DNA of 64,000 bases, from assembly GCF_016650635.1 (NCBI RefSeq), contig NZ_JAEKFI010000001.1, positions 1-64,000 of the forward strand, in the 5' to 3' direction. This document shows, piece after piece, positions 21,801 through 27,648 of this stretch; position 1 is the first letter of the stretch; each line of letters begins with the position of its first letter. Source of the DNA: Pseudomonas sp. TH43 (GTDB taxonomy: Bacteria; Pseudomonadota; Gammaproteobacteria; Pseudomonadales; Pseudomonadaceae). A program made the translations under genes and the position numbers. Below the pieces are notes generated by a model, which was given only the letters and a program-made list of their open reading frames with translations, did not search any database and was not told the origin of the DNA.

Positions 21801-22338
21801 CTGGGGCAACGTGACCCTGTCGCCATCGGTGCCGAGCACCGGCGCCGGTATCGCCACGCTCAACCCGATTGCCGAAGTGGCACCGGGGGACATCGACCTG
21901 ATCGCGCCGCTGGGCACCATCGATGCGGGCGAGGCGGGGATTCGCGTGTCGGGCAACGTCAACATCGCAGCACTGACGGTGGTCAACGCCGCCAACATCT
22001 CGGTGCAGGGCAAGGCAACCGGCGTGCCGGTGGTCTCGGCGGTGAATACCGGGGCGATCACCTCGGCCAGCTCCGCCGCGTCGTCGGCGACCCAGGCGGC
22101 AGAAGACGTCGCCCGTCAGCAACAAGCGGCGTCGCGGCAGAATCAGGCCTCGGTCTTCACCGTGCAGGTGCTGAGCTTCGGCAACGAACAACTGGCCCCG
22201 ACCCGCGATGGCGCCAGCCGCGCACCAGCCCCGGGGTACAACCCGAACAGCCCGGTGCAAGTGTTGGGGGCAGGGGCGCTGGATGAACAGGCGAAGCAGC
22301 AGTTGACCGAGGAGGAACGCGGGCAACTGACGCTGTAA
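9841..22338 (+). CDS. Giant filamentous-haemagglutinin-type exoprotein (PdtA-like TpsA, DUF3739)
   Basis: The roughly 4165 residues form a large beta-helical exoprotein. An extended signal peptide (about 1-46, ending AGSAQAQ) precedes a TPS/haemagglutination domain (about 120-330) with NWETFNVG and NRNGIVF, then thousands of residues of imperfect beta-helix repeats. A DUF3739 region lies near the C-terminus (about 3885-4065). Two copies of a Cys-bearing motif (DDFLVLCDI) occur near 3025-3070. Synteny with hxc and lapA matches PA0690 (PdtA) of P. aeruginosa, a phosphate-depletion-regulated two-partner exoprotein. No TpsB transporter gene follows. The frame can be extended to TTG 9721, but ATG 9841 has AAGGA 10 bp upstream and fits the signal peptide; GTG 9838 is an alternative. 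Confidence 0.9.
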   Translation: MLARPSRRRTHVLSSKREAMEPTLWLLKPLAHAVALCLVAGSAQAQTAFSSSWFAAKGAAQQAAAARPSVGGLPGMTPPLAQQQKANQQLQRSIQTLNNTVAAIAAQQAAQAAGRAAALGTVQFVPDGLGEGGLKVDNSLAQGWQNAKGPQQTQADGKTTVKIEQTADKAILNWETFNVGRNTTVEFAQQSNWAVLNRVNDPSARASQIQGQIKGDGTVMLINRNGIVFSGSSQVNVRNLVAAAANITDIQFRDRGLYFDSTGTQPTFTDAAGKVLVERGASIETHKPATSTDAGGYALLLGNEVQNDGSINTAKGQTVLAAGDRFYIRKGSGTESNALSTTFGNEVIPGFKAGAVAGKVTNNGLIQSATGDITLTGHEVVQNGVLLASTSVATRGTIHLTNPSTDSNGSVTLGQGSATAIMLDSSDLSALDSQRDASLTNVSANNRIRGDQSRIELQSGGTVEFQSGSITLATGGQVAVSAQRRSVVRDGAMIDVSGAPGVKVAMENNNIKINVQGNEQRDASVNREKGALNSNDIWVDVRELVYVPAGTNGYATDRWYTAGGLLEVGGYLGTQGHSVGEWMAQGGTVSFAGNDVVTEKGSLINLSGGTLDVQSGEIRQSWLRGADGKLYEVSRAPGDLLYTGLYKGYEDNSERWGQTSYFYNPLIAPRSRFESGYTVGRDAGQLVVATANAVLDGQMIGEVYQGERQNQAPKPVLDGYEQSQTALARRAQLIVGSYDPTWVAAASGLLYTLNPTLEQVQIGGERPLAGSDLDLTGAVSDARKGKLYLDNDQLNGFRLGALKVAARDQVIVDGALTVDSGGDITLYSPDVQIGADLTARGGSLRLGNVLNQFLSSDTADTRLTAKADKATQVKVADGVRLDKRGVWSNLRTNPDDGASLAYLNGGLLSIRSSGDIDIGAGSLLDVSSGGALLANGKTRGGKGGDLTLESSAISAPGKTRLDLAGELRGYGVTGGGTLTVQANKILVGQTDQALADNTLQLSGDLFSKGFSAYNLIGLSGLDVAEGTAIDITLPVYRFGDAAPIQVSAVDPRAALELWTPTLFQENPTKGLLTQRAGASLTLQGGASLIGLIDAANSTLTLGRGSRISVDPGQSIKLRGAGQITVEGELNAWGGTIDIRQQQFGSINPGTSNQVADPNTHNRSIWIGEQAVLDVAGRANTAIDALGRTYGQVGKGGSIIIGGEIDAKLATATAADAYVIVRQGARLDASGSEAVVDIAGQGPTRVATDGGRISLSSYNGVFAEGSLRAAAGGVGAAGGRLELALEAPLYMDSASNAVRAPREAIIGQGPGDTRLSATLRPGEGADSLRYGQTRLSADELTAGGFDNLSLLSNGLLSFDGDVNLHMNQSLNLYAGALSLAENSSDVARIDLRAPYLRLSGVGTYFDAVTMTRPRVTLNPTNRLSQATFNASANLLDVGNGLSFGTQGAILQQQGPAVAYSRRAFGLVSLDSSGDLRFLAPNDRAERTRLWTPGDLNLGAAQIYPATGVQAEVRAGYQGADRANEHTLRISGRRTAPAAVPYSVFGSLNLTAGTIEQGGVIRAPLGLITLGDDVLTTTHEVRMLPGSVTSVSAAGLLMPYGGTTDDIDYRYNDKSVVLNGITGDTNGVVVNSQYIDVQSGATLDLSGGGDLRGAGFVSGRGGSTDARLNPLVRNAADGTFSLPGLASNPVYAIVPGNQSVYAPVVAGAAAVDPRVGQQITLGTGVPGLAAGTYTLLPSSFALLPGAFRVEVNGQATPSGTTRALQLRNGSWTSSGQMSIANTGLRDSLASQVILTSADVLRRYSQYNETSLAQFIYSDAARRGVPRALAPMDGKTLDLRLNAGGEQDIALLFNGQALFKAAEGGSIGTAVLRGGNAGANFEILGAGHTPNPDFNGVSVYADTLNNLNAGRLSIGAMPRVQYNNAANIIDFVGTSQDIVLREGAILSAPEVLLRTTSTLGGITVEAGAGINTLGRGDVAYDSTAGFFYQPDQSSLLLASNGWTHVLAPKAASGISGGGSIRIGVCTTAVCSNPAILYSNGSLTAATDNQFELDEAVRFGTRQLALSVGSVNAGSAEALAAAGSRVPAGLMLNQNVLNRLLRGDTQYGAPALETLSLTTRDAFNFYGSVSLDTLDPQTGQSKLQNLLLVTPAIYGSGDASDVASIRTANLIWNGATQSPGGVITAGAGTGSGTLDIQAQRIELGFGPMPQASGLDQNNRLALGFANVNLTASDRITANHKGNLAVYQEQGAYDPLKGYSYSGGNLNLRTPLLTGEAASVSVLKAGNNLTLSGGGAAGAADALGAELNLEARNIVLDSRITLASGKLTVKSEGDLTLGSAAVLDMAGRTLPFNDVNKYSWGGDVSLYSANGNIRQAAGSRIDLSAKSNQAGNLSAIALADAAGTVDLQGEILGGSSGYYDAGGTLVPYKAGGVDIRAQNLGADATAQFAALNQRLNAGQVFGSRSLQLKQGNLVIGDGLKAGDINVSVDNGSLTVTGLVDASGERVGNIRLSAKNALALAGNSVLDAHGRVLRVDSYGKIIDAPNRATVELNSGEGVLTLASGARIDLRHGTDAVPGFLAGQHDGMLRGTLELNAPRLGSNDIAIDASGALTIQGARSIGLNGTRRYTDARDGVDQAVSGRPYQVIDQAMLERIHGDSNTFINAALGNSDLLQRKLAGLNNATYADAFHLRPGVEIASKTADGDLVVEGDLDLSGYRYASLNPHTRLNPSVYGSGEAGSLVIRAGGNLDIYGSINDGFAPPPETQDDAGWKLIAGVQPFGGDLIVPGSGVSLAEGTQFPVGVTLNYDVTIQGAVLASGTLLPIQAVLAEAYTFSAGTVLAGAIHDANGNLVYAAGTLLGDSVTVPANSRLGAGIRLNKATSLQAMNWPKGVPLPGVYNADLQSVSGVRLSGSLALLRGSLIPSMTDVKLADGTSLIELRPFTGDQQGKNWAVASMLPAGSASWSMRVVAGADLGAADSRTVRPLTPEGNLRLADAHYGVKVTTSAGRLVWAAGNQYGFPEFEPVSDDFLVLCDIEPGDCAPMARWVWAPGSGMGADYEPVPDDFLVLCDIYPDLCIGNNPGKTAKAHTQMFSVLRTGTGDLDLIAAGNLSMDSPFGVYTAGTQSANVDPLYNQKRGHLSDSNSVLGTAGADYEKWVNGGADSLYQAWYPQMGGNLTINAGGSVSADSVGKKELLSGGGFREQIASASVGNWLWRQGTGNPDVPTAWWINFGSYATQLMTSEGNTEPYLVGFTGFGTLGGGNISLRAGGDAGMLKPLGDAVNYPRSQGLIVAVGSTGRVASDGSVQMTGGGDMDIRIGGALNPSLQARAGDNGTQPPRHDLQGALINLRGTAQLTGGALGGINLQYGAISQSHDVRETRPLDPFTSTASNASGGLVLIPGDSGMSLSTRGDLVLGGAADPGRVRLFNASPLFDNSGNIGTGGILSGFSLWTDHTAIDLFSAGGNLTPSTQLAEVAGNLTPVRGANSSPTDGRFVYPSILRAVAAQGSIYAGPSAAYGKGNFAPKTAYSLLLAPSTVGQLELLAGDSIYAGGYAINQSGASPLAITTPIKPAFQAFASTSAGTPLTSNYGSDGVKPEANSRYPLFAFGPNSYSGLNDVQGPARFYALTGDLVGIRSGETLSFGVSKRTWYEAAGPVWMIAGRDIVASGTNLGQPTIVQPEEMGVGRENVTSSGNLFVHNDPRDVSRVSAGRDILYSSFDIAGPGVLDINAGRNILMEDRASITSLGSLVAGDKQPGASVVLQAGVGAQGPDYSRFIARYLNAQNLANAQTSLSAQPGKVVKTYLDELQSWLTLGYGFSGNAEQAQAFYAALPSTEQAIFARQVYFAELRAGGLEYNDVDGPRKGSYLRGRNAIAALFPTTDVAGNPIRYDGDITLYGGAGVKTLFGGDIQMLTPGGGQVFGIEGAAPPSTAGIITQGSGNIQLYSEGSILLGQSRIMTTFGGSILGWSAEGDINAGRGSKTTVVYTPPKRVYDTWGNVTLSPSVPSTGAGIATLNPIAEVAPGDIDLIAPLGTIDAGEAGIRVSGNVNIAALTVVNAANISVQGKATGVPVVSAVNTGAITSASSAASSATQAAEDVARQQQAASRQNQASVFTVQVLSFGNEQLAPTRDGASRAPAPGYNPNSPVQVLGAGALDEQAKQQLTEEERGQLTL

Positions 22339-22360
22339 AAGACTCTCGTGTAGTACGTTT

Positions 22361-22387
22361 GGGCGGCCGTTTGGCCGCCCTTTTTTT
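22361..22387 (+). terminator. Intrinsic terminator after the giant exoprotein gene
   Basis: GGGCGGCC-GTTT-GGCCGCCC followed by seven T is a perfect 8 bp stem with a T-run. It lies about 20 bp after the stop and its T-run abuts the stop codon of the convergent toxin-like frame. Confidence 0.93.
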
Positions 22388-22670
22388 ATGCTGATGAGCT
22401 TCGTGGGTATTTTTGTCGGGCGTGGACCAGCGTCAGTATTCTGATGCGCCCGTTCACTCGATAGACCAGCAGATAGTTTGAATTAACTACCATTTCCCGA
22501 GTACCTGGCGCTCGACCGGATCTGTAACCATAGGGGATTGATGAAAGCCTTTGCGTTGCTGTACCCACCTTGTGTTGCAGAGCCGCTGAAGCGTTTGAGT
22601 TGTGTTGTTCGACGTAATCGATGATGTCAGCCAGATCGTCCAGAGCCTGATCGCTCCATTCAAGCGGCAG
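22386..22670 (-). pseudogene. ParE/RelE-family toxin, apparently without a standard start codon
   Basis: The minus-strand frame encodes about 94 residues (PLEWSDQALDDLADIIDYVE ... RSGRAPGTREMV ... NYLLVYRVNGRIRILTLVHA), a full-length ParE/RelE-type ribonuclease or gyrase toxin. Its 5' end overlaps the antitoxin by 11 bp, the usual arrangement. No ATG, GTG or TTG lies at the N-terminus: the codons are ATC-GAC-ACG-CTG-CCG, with a stop (TAG) nine codons above CTG. ACG is one transition from ATG, and family members often begin MLP. The gene may use CTG, or its start may have been lost. The first standard start (GTG) lies a third of the way in and would remove the first helices. Confidence 0.65.
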
Positions 22671-22854
22671 CGTGTCGATTCTTGCGTCTCTCTTCTAATA
22701 ATTGGTCGAGCAACACCATAGCTTCCTCGTGAGGTATGCCCGGACTAGGATCATCCAGTGCAGCCTGCACCTTGGCACGAAACCAGCGATCGTAGCTCTC
22801 GGCCTCTTCTTCGGATTCGAAGTCAGAGTAAAACGGGGAAAGTAATAGGCTCAT
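22660..22854 (-). CDS. RelB/ParD-like antitoxin of a type II toxin-antitoxin pair
   Basis: This is a 64-residue acidic protein (MSLLLSPFYSDFESEEEAES ... DRWFRAKVQAALDDPSPGIP, then EEAMVLLDQLLEERR) resembling small RelB/DinJ or ParD-type antitoxins. The motif W-F-R-A-K-V-Q-A-A-L-D-D-P is common in Pseudomonas members. The start at 22854 has GGAG 6 bp upstream; a longer frame to 22992 has no ribosome site and adds unrelated residues. It overlaps the toxin frame at 22660-22670. The exact family is uncertain, but the overlap with a ParE-like frame supports the role. Confidence 0.75.
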   Translation of the reverse strand: MSLLLSPFYSDFESEEEAESYDRWFRAKVQAALDDPSPGIPHEEAMVLLDQLLEERRKNRHAAA

Positions 22855-23020
22855 AGTGATCTCCGTGATCAATCTCAGCAGTCTAAGGAGGATGTGGCTC
22901 GCTTTCGTCACTGGCAAGACGAGGGGGCCAGTATCCCGAAGCGCTGGCGCAAAAGATGTCAGACGCTTCTTTCCCTCAACGAGGAATTCCAATCGGCTTT
23001 GTAGGCTCGGTCATAACCGC

Positions 23021-23106
23021 CTGTAGGAGCTGCCGCAGGCTGCCATCTTTTGATCTTGCTTCTAAAAACAAAGTCAAAAGATCGCAGCCTGCGGCAGCTC
23101 CTACAG
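23021..23106. repeat. REP inverted pair of the GTAGGAGCTGCCGCAGGCTG family
   Basis: CTGTAGGAGCTGCCGCAGGC at 23021 is mirrored by its complement ending at 23106, with TTTTGATC near the centre. The same family recurs at 40979-41062. It lies between the toxin-antitoxin promoter region and the convergent end of the outer-membrane gene. Confidence 0.88.
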
Positions 23107-23119
23107 GGGGACGCGGAGG

Positions 23120-24067
23120 TTAAAAGGCGTAGGGGATGCTGACTTTGGCCCAGAGCATTTCCCCTTCCGGTCGGTTCTCCACGTCGAATTCCTTGGCCCA
23201 GCGAATCTCCGCGCTGGCGTATTTGAGGAAGGTGAAGTGCAGCGCCGGGCCAATCGCAAACACCTGACCGCGCACGCCATCGTCCACGTCCTGCCCGGCA
23301 AACTGCACGGTGTGGCCGAACTGTTTGTCGTCGGTGGTCTGCTTGAGGTAGTAGCCATTGAGCCCGAGCATCACGTCGTCGGTGATCTTGTAGCTGGCCG
23401 AATAATCGAAGTGGAAGATCTGCCCGGACTTGTAATCGGTGTCCTTGTTCTTCTCGTTGAAGCTGTAGGTGGTCTTCATCGAGACTTCGGTGCGTTCGGT
23501 CGGCAGCCAGGTGAAGGAGAACAGCGGTTTGTAGGTGTAGAAATTGTTACTGGTGTTGGCCAGCCGATCGACGCTGTATTCGCCGGTCGGCACGGTGACT
23601 TCCAGGGCGGCGCCGAGGGTCAGGTTCTTGCCCATGTCCCACAGAATGATCGGCGCAACGGTGGTGTCGCCCATGCCTTCGCGAGTGTCACTGAGGCCGA
23701 ACACTGAGACTTCCTGCTTCAACCACGGCTGGGCGATGTAGCCGGCCAGCCGTCCGCCGAAGACGCGCACCGGGCTCAGGTAGTCGAGGCGCGGAATCAC
23801 CGCCGTGGACTCGATCTCGACATTCGGCACCTTGCCGCCCAGCGAACTGATGTTGAGCTTTGTCGACTTGTAATGGTTGTAGTAGAGATTGAACGCGACC
23901 ATGTTCTCCGGAAGGCTGTTGACGTCCAGCGGCAGCATGAAGAAGCCGTCGGTGCCGGGGCCAATGTTGTCGACGCCGGCTTCGGTGGCCAGTGCCGGCA
24001 GGGTCGCGGTACAGCCCAGTAAAGTCAGGGCCAGGCGCAGGGGCAATGTCGCGCGGTTCGGGTGCAT
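23120..24067 (-). CDS. SphA-family / phenol MetA-pathway-type outer-membrane protein
   Basis: The 315 residues carry a signal peptide (about 1-26, ending LPALATEA). The rest is a beta-barrel-like sequence with alternating aromatic strands (PLFSFTWLPTERTEVSMKTT, IFHFDYSASYKITDDVMLGL) and a terminal aromatic residue (VSIPYAF), as outer-membrane barrels require. It matches the transporter/MetA-pathway phenol degradation group (PF13557 type), thought to move hydrophobic or aromatic compounds across the outer membrane. The start at 24067 was chosen because GAGGA lies about 6 bp upstream; 14 more residues are possible upstream. It is divergent from an AraC regulator, which may control it. The substrate is unknown. 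Confidence 0.75.
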   Translation of the reverse strand: MHPNRATLPLRLALTLLGCTATLPALATEAGVDNIGPGTDGFFMLPLDVNSLPENMVAFNLYYNHYKSTKLNISSLGGKVPNVEIESTAVIPRLDYLSPVRVFGGRLAGYIAQPWLKQEVSVFGLSDTREGMGDTTVAPIILWDMGKNLTLGAALEVTVPTGEYSVDRLANTSNNFYTYKPLFSFTWLPTERTEVSMKTTYSFNEKNKDTDYKSGQIFHFDYSASYKITDDVMLGLNGYYLKQTTDDKQFGHTVQFAGQDVDDGVRGQVFAIGPALHFTFLKYASAEIRWAKEFDVENRPEGEMLWAKVSIPYAF

Positions 24068-24265
24068 ATCCGTCCTCATTATTATTGTGTTTTGGCGCAA
24101 CGCCGGCACATGGCACGCCCGGCACTATAGAAATAAGCGCTTGGCACCCGGCGGGGCAGGGTATTGGCGGACAGTTAGGGGGACTTCTGCGGACAGTCGG
24201 CCAACCCTGTGCTAACTTCCTTCGACATAACCGGTTACAAAAATAACAATCAAGCGTGATCCGGA

Positions 24266-25375
24266 ATGTCAGCCCCCATGAACGTAAAAGTCCAAGACCC
24301 GACCTTTGAATTGGCGCTGGTGTCGCCGTTCCTCCTGCAGACCCTCGCCGAAGTCGCGCAGAACAAGGGCGTCGATCCCGAAAGCCTGTGCCGTGGCCTG
24401 GGTTTTACCCTCGAAGATTTGCAGGATCCGGCGCAACGGATTTCCTATCGCCAGGCTGTGGCGATGATTCAGCGTGCGCTTAAGGGGCTGCCCAATCAGG
24501 GCCTGGGCCTGTGGGTCGGCGCGCAGAATGTACTCGGCACGCTGGGGCTGCTCGGCCATGTTCTGTCGCTGTGCAAGACCTTGCGCGATGCCTTTGCCCT
24601 AGGGATTCGCCATCAGCACACGTCGGGCGGGATTGTGGTTTCGAGCGTCGATGTGGTCGGTGAACAGGTGCATCTCGATGCCGAATGCCGCTTGCCGTTC
24701 GCCGATGTGCAGGTGTTCGCGGTCGAGGAATTTTTCGCTAGTTTGCTGGTGTATGGTCGCGCGTTGGCGGGAACCGATTTCAAGCCGATTGCCGTTGAAT
24801 TCATGCATGCCGCGCCGGATTACCTCAGTGAATACCATCGCCTGCTGGGGCCCGACGTGCGCTTCGGTTGCCTGCATAATCGCATGCTGATTGATGTGCA
24901 ATGGCTGGACGTGAATCTGCCCAATCACCATTCGCTGGCGCTGCGTCAGGCGGTCGCTTTGCTGGAGCTGGAAGCGGCGCAGGTGCATCAGAAGCTTGAT
25001 CTGATTCAGGCGGTGGAACGGGCGATTGCCCGGGATCTGAGCCGGGGCAGCCATATCGAAAAGATTGCCGGTGATTTGAACATGAGCAGCCGCACTTTGC
25101 GTCGGCGCCTGACCGAGCATGCGCTGACCTTTGAAGCCTTGCTGGAGCAAGTGCGCCAGGCGCGCACGCTAAGTCTGCTGGCCAATCCCGATATGCCGAT
25201 CGAGCGGATTACTGAAGAAGTCGGCTACAGCGATGTGCGCAGTTTTCGCCGGGCATTCAAGCGCTGGACGGGCATGAGCCCGAGTGCGTGGCGCCATGAC
25301 GCAAACCCTCACCCCAGCCCTCTCCCAGAGGGAGAGGGGGCCGACCGAGGTGTCTTGCGAGTTACATCGACCTGA
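24266..25375 (+). CDS. AraC-family transcriptional regulator
   Basis: The 369 residues have an arabinose-binding-like N-terminal domain of the PF12625 type (about 25-215). A C-terminal double helix-turn-helix follows (about 245-343), including HIEKIAGDLNMSSRTLRRRL and ITEEVGYSDVRSFRRAFKRW. The family usually ends soon after TGMSPSAWR. Here a 25-residue tail (HPSPLPEGEGADRG...) is encoded by a repeat element that has moved into or grown from the 3' end. The gene is divergent from the outer-membrane protein gene across about 200 bp, so local control of that gene is likely. A second ATG at 24278 is an alternative start; neither has a strong ribosome site. Confidence 0.85.
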   Translation: MSAPMNVKVQDPTFELALVSPFLLQTLAEVAQNKGVDPESLCRGLGFTLEDLQDPAQRISYRQAVAMIQRALKGLPNQGLGLWVGAQNVLGTLGLLGHVLSLCKTLRDAFALGIRHQHTSGGIVVSSVDVVGEQVHLDAECRLPFADVQVFAVEEFFASLLVYGRALAGTDFKPIAVEFMHAAPDYLSEYHRLLGPDVRFGCLHNRMLIDVQWLDVNLPNHHSLALRQAVALLELEAAQVHQKLDLIQAVERAIARDLSRGSHIEKIAGDLNMSSRTLRRRLTEHALTFEALLEQVRQARTLSLLANPDMPIERITEEVGYSDVRSFRRAFKRWTGMSPSAWRHDANPHPSPLPEGEGADRGVLRVTST

Positions 25376-25544
25376 AAGATTGCGTCGATTGTGGACTTGA
25401 GAGAATGAAGGCCGACCGAGGTGTCTTGAGTCATGCACTGACCTGAAATTATGGATTCACGGATGCGCGTCCAAGACGGTGTAGATCTCTAATATCCCCC
25501 ATCCAGTTCCCTCTCCCTCCGGGAGAGGGCTAGGGTGAGGGGCT
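25306..25544. repeat. Separated inverted repeat of the CCCTCACC...GAGAGGGG family, with an internal direct repeat
   Basis: CCTCACCCCAGCCCTCTCCC (25306-25340 arm) and its complementary arm (25510-25544) bound about 170 bp. Each arm is itself a hairpin (CTCTCCC...GGGAGAG). Between them GCCGACCGAGGTGTCTTG occurs twice, about 68 bp apart, so part of the spacer has duplicated. The left arm is inside the AraC coding frame. The same family bounds the 45 bp repeats at 32.1-32.4 kb. Confidence 0.85.
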
Positions 25545-25616
25545 TTTGACTCCATCCAAACCCCCACAAATCCCCCGGCCACAGGTAAACTCCGCGCACT
25601 TTTTCAAGGAGTTCAC

Positions 25617-26504
25617 ATGAGTTACTACCAGCCGGGCATTCTCGCCACCCCCGTTCCTGCCCAAGCACGCCACCTGTTTTTCGCCCTTGAGTCGGTAGAA
25701 GCCCTGCCGCAGGCGATCGATAACCTGATCAATCAGGTGGATGGCAAGTCGGCGGTGGTCGGTTTCGGTGAATCCCTGGCCAAGGCCCTCAACGTCCAGA
25801 TCGAAGGCCTGCGCAGCTTTCCGGCCATGACCGGCGTTGGCGTCGAGAACCCATCGACCCAGCACGCGCTGTGGGTCTGGCTGCACGGCGTCGACCGTGG
25901 CGACCTGCTCAACCGTTGCAACGCCCTCGAAGCCGCATTGGCCCCGGCGTTGCGTCTGGTGGACATGCAGGAAGCCTTCCGCCACAAGGACGGCCACGAC
26001 CTGACCGGCTATGAAGATGGCACCGAAAACCCGCACGACGAAGCCGCCATCGCGGCCGCCCTGCAAAGTGCCGGCACTGATGGCATGGTCGGCGGCAGCT
26101 TCGCCGCGATTCAGCAGTGGCAGCATGACCTCAAGGGTTTCCACAAACTGTCCGCCGACGACAAAGACAACATCATGGGCCGTCGCCTCAGCGACAACGA
26201 AGAGATCGACGACGCCCCGGTTTCTGCCCACGTCAAACGCACCGCGCAGGAGAGCTTTGCGCCGGAAGCGTTCGTCGTGCGCCGTTCGATGCCGTGGATC
26301 GAAGGTGATCGCGCTGGCCTGATGTTCCTCGCGTTTGGCTTCTCGCTGGATGCCTTCGAAGCGCAACTGCGGCGTATGAGCGGTCTGGAAGACGGCATCA
26401 CCGACGGTTTGTATCGCATCAGCCGGCCGATCACTGGCGGCTATTACTGGTGCCCGCCGCTGAAGGATGGTCACCTCGATCTGCGCGCCTTGCGCATCGG
26501 TTAA
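25617..26504 (+). CDS. Dyp-type haem peroxidase
   Basis: Dye-decolourising peroxidases use hydrogen peroxide and haem b to oxidise varied substrates in the cytoplasm or in encapsulin cages. The 295 residues carry the diagnostic GxxDG motif in GYEDGTENP (about 137-145), a probable proximal haem histidine in SAHVKRT (about 203-209), and the conserved arginine region in VVRRSMPW. There is no signal peptide, and length fits the bacterial B-type. The start ATG has AAGGAG 6 bp upstream. The oxidoreductase at 26515 begins 10 bp after the stop, so the two probably form an operon. No encapsulin gene is seen nearby. Confidence 0.93.
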   Translation: MSYYQPGILATPVPAQARHLFFALESVEALPQAIDNLINQVDGKSAVVGFGESLAKALNVQIEGLRSFPAMTGVGVENPSTQHALWVWLHGVDRGDLLNRCNALEAALAPALRLVDMQEAFRHKDGHDLTGYEDGTENPHDEAAIAAALQSAGTDGMVGGSFAAIQQWQHDLKGFHKLSADDKDNIMGRRLSDNEEIDDAPVSAHVKRTAQESFAPEAFVVRRSMPWIEGDRAGLMFLAFGFSLDAFEAQLRRMSGLEDGITDGLYRISRPITGGYYWCPPLKDGHLDLRALRIG

Positions 26505-26514
26505 AGGAGTCGAC

Positions 26515-27483
26515 ATGAACGTGGTGCGCTGGGGCATGATCGGGTGTGGCAGCGTCGCCGAGCGCAAGAGTGGGCCGGCCTTCTACAAGGTGCCCGGTTC
26601 GGCGCTGGTGGCGGTGATGGGCCGACGTCTTGACGCGGTGAGCGATTACGCCGCGCGCCACGGTATCGCTCGCGTCTACACCGACGTCGATGCGCTGATC
26701 AACGATCCCGAAGTGGACGCGGTGTACATCGCCACGCCCCCCGACAGCCACCACGCTTACAGCCTGAAAGTCGCCGCTGCCGGCAAACATTGCTGCGTGG
26801 AAAAGCCGATGGCGCTGAACGCCGGGCAAAGCCGCGAGATGCAACAGGTGTTCGCCGAGGCTGGTTTGCACCTGTTCGTCTCCTACTACCGCCGTTCGTT
26901 GCCGCGATTTACGCAGGTGCGGCAATGGTTGGAGGAGGGGCGTATTGGTGACGTCCGCCACTTGAGCTGGACGTTGACCAAGGCGCCGTCGCCGGCGGAT
27001 CTCGATGGCCGTGATAACTGGCGCACCGATCCTGCAGTGGCCGGTGGCGGTTACTTCGCCGACCTGGCCAGCCATGGCTTTGACTTGTTCCAGTACCTGC
27101 TTGGCGACATCGTTGAGGTGGCTGGATTCACGGCGCGTCAGGCCGGTTTGTATGCAGCGGAAGACGCCGTCAGCGCCAGTTGGCGATTCGCCTCCGGGGC
27201 GCTGGGCATGGGTTGCTGGAGCTTTGTCGCGGATCGGCGTGAGGATCGGGTCGAAATCATCGGCAGCCTCGGGCGGATCAGTTTTTCGGTGTTCGATGAT
27301 CATCCCGTGCAGTTGCACGCCGACGAACAGATCAGTCTGGAAATCCCTCATCACGAACACATCCAGTGGCATCACGTCCTCGGCATGAACGCGCACATTC
27401 GCGGTGATTCCAAACATCCCGCCGTCGCCGAACAAGCCCTCAAAACCGATTGGGTCATGGACCAGATCCTCAAACGCCACTGA
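26515..27483 (+). CDS. Gfo/Idh/MocA-family NAD(P)-dependent oxidoreductase
   Basis: The 322 residues have an N-terminal Rossmann fold with GMIGCGSVAE (about 7-16), the acidic VDAVYIATPPDSHH loop, and the family's catalytic-site lysine in EKPMALN (about 97-103). The C-terminal alpha/beta domain has the conserved GGGYFADLASHGFDLFQYLL segment. Members usually oxidise sugars, inositols or related polyols; the substrate here is unknown. The start at 26515 follows AGGAG by 6 bp; the frame extends 16 codons upstream into the Dyp gene without a ribosome site. It is probably co-transcribed with the peroxidase. Confidence 0.9.
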   Translation: MNVVRWGMIGCGSVAERKSGPAFYKVPGSALVAVMGRRLDAVSDYAARHGIARVYTDVDALINDPEVDAVYIATPPDSHHAYSLKVAAAGKHCCVEKPMALNAGQSREMQQVFAEAGLHLFVSYYRRSLPRFTQVRQWLEEGRIGDVRHLSWTLTKAPSPADLDGRDNWRTDPAVAGGGYFADLASHGFDLFQYLLGDIVEVAGFTARQAGLYAAEDAVSASWRFASGALGMGCWSFVADRREDRVEIIGSLGRISFSVFDDHPVQLHADEQISLEIPHHEHIQWHHVLGMNAHIRGDSKHPAVAEQALKTDWVMDQILKRH

Positions 27484-27508
27484 CCTTTACTGACCTTCAC
27501 AAACCCCC

Positions 27509-27598
27509 TGTGGGAGCGAGCCTGCTCGCGAAGGCGGCGTGTCAGTCACCATCATTGCTGAAAGAGCCACCGCTTTCGCGAGCAGGCTCGCTCCCACA
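27509..27598. repeat. REP inverted pair of the GTGGGAGCGAGCCTGCTCGCGAA family
   Basis: TGTGGGAGCGAGCCTGCTCG and its complement flank a short spacer. The same family is found at 30471-30560 and 50870-50958. It lies between the oxidoreductase gene and the GntR operator region. Confidence 0.9.
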
Positions 27599-27648
27599 TT
27601 GGCAGTGCGTCGTCGTATCTAAGGTTATGCCCATTCGGTATTTCTCAA

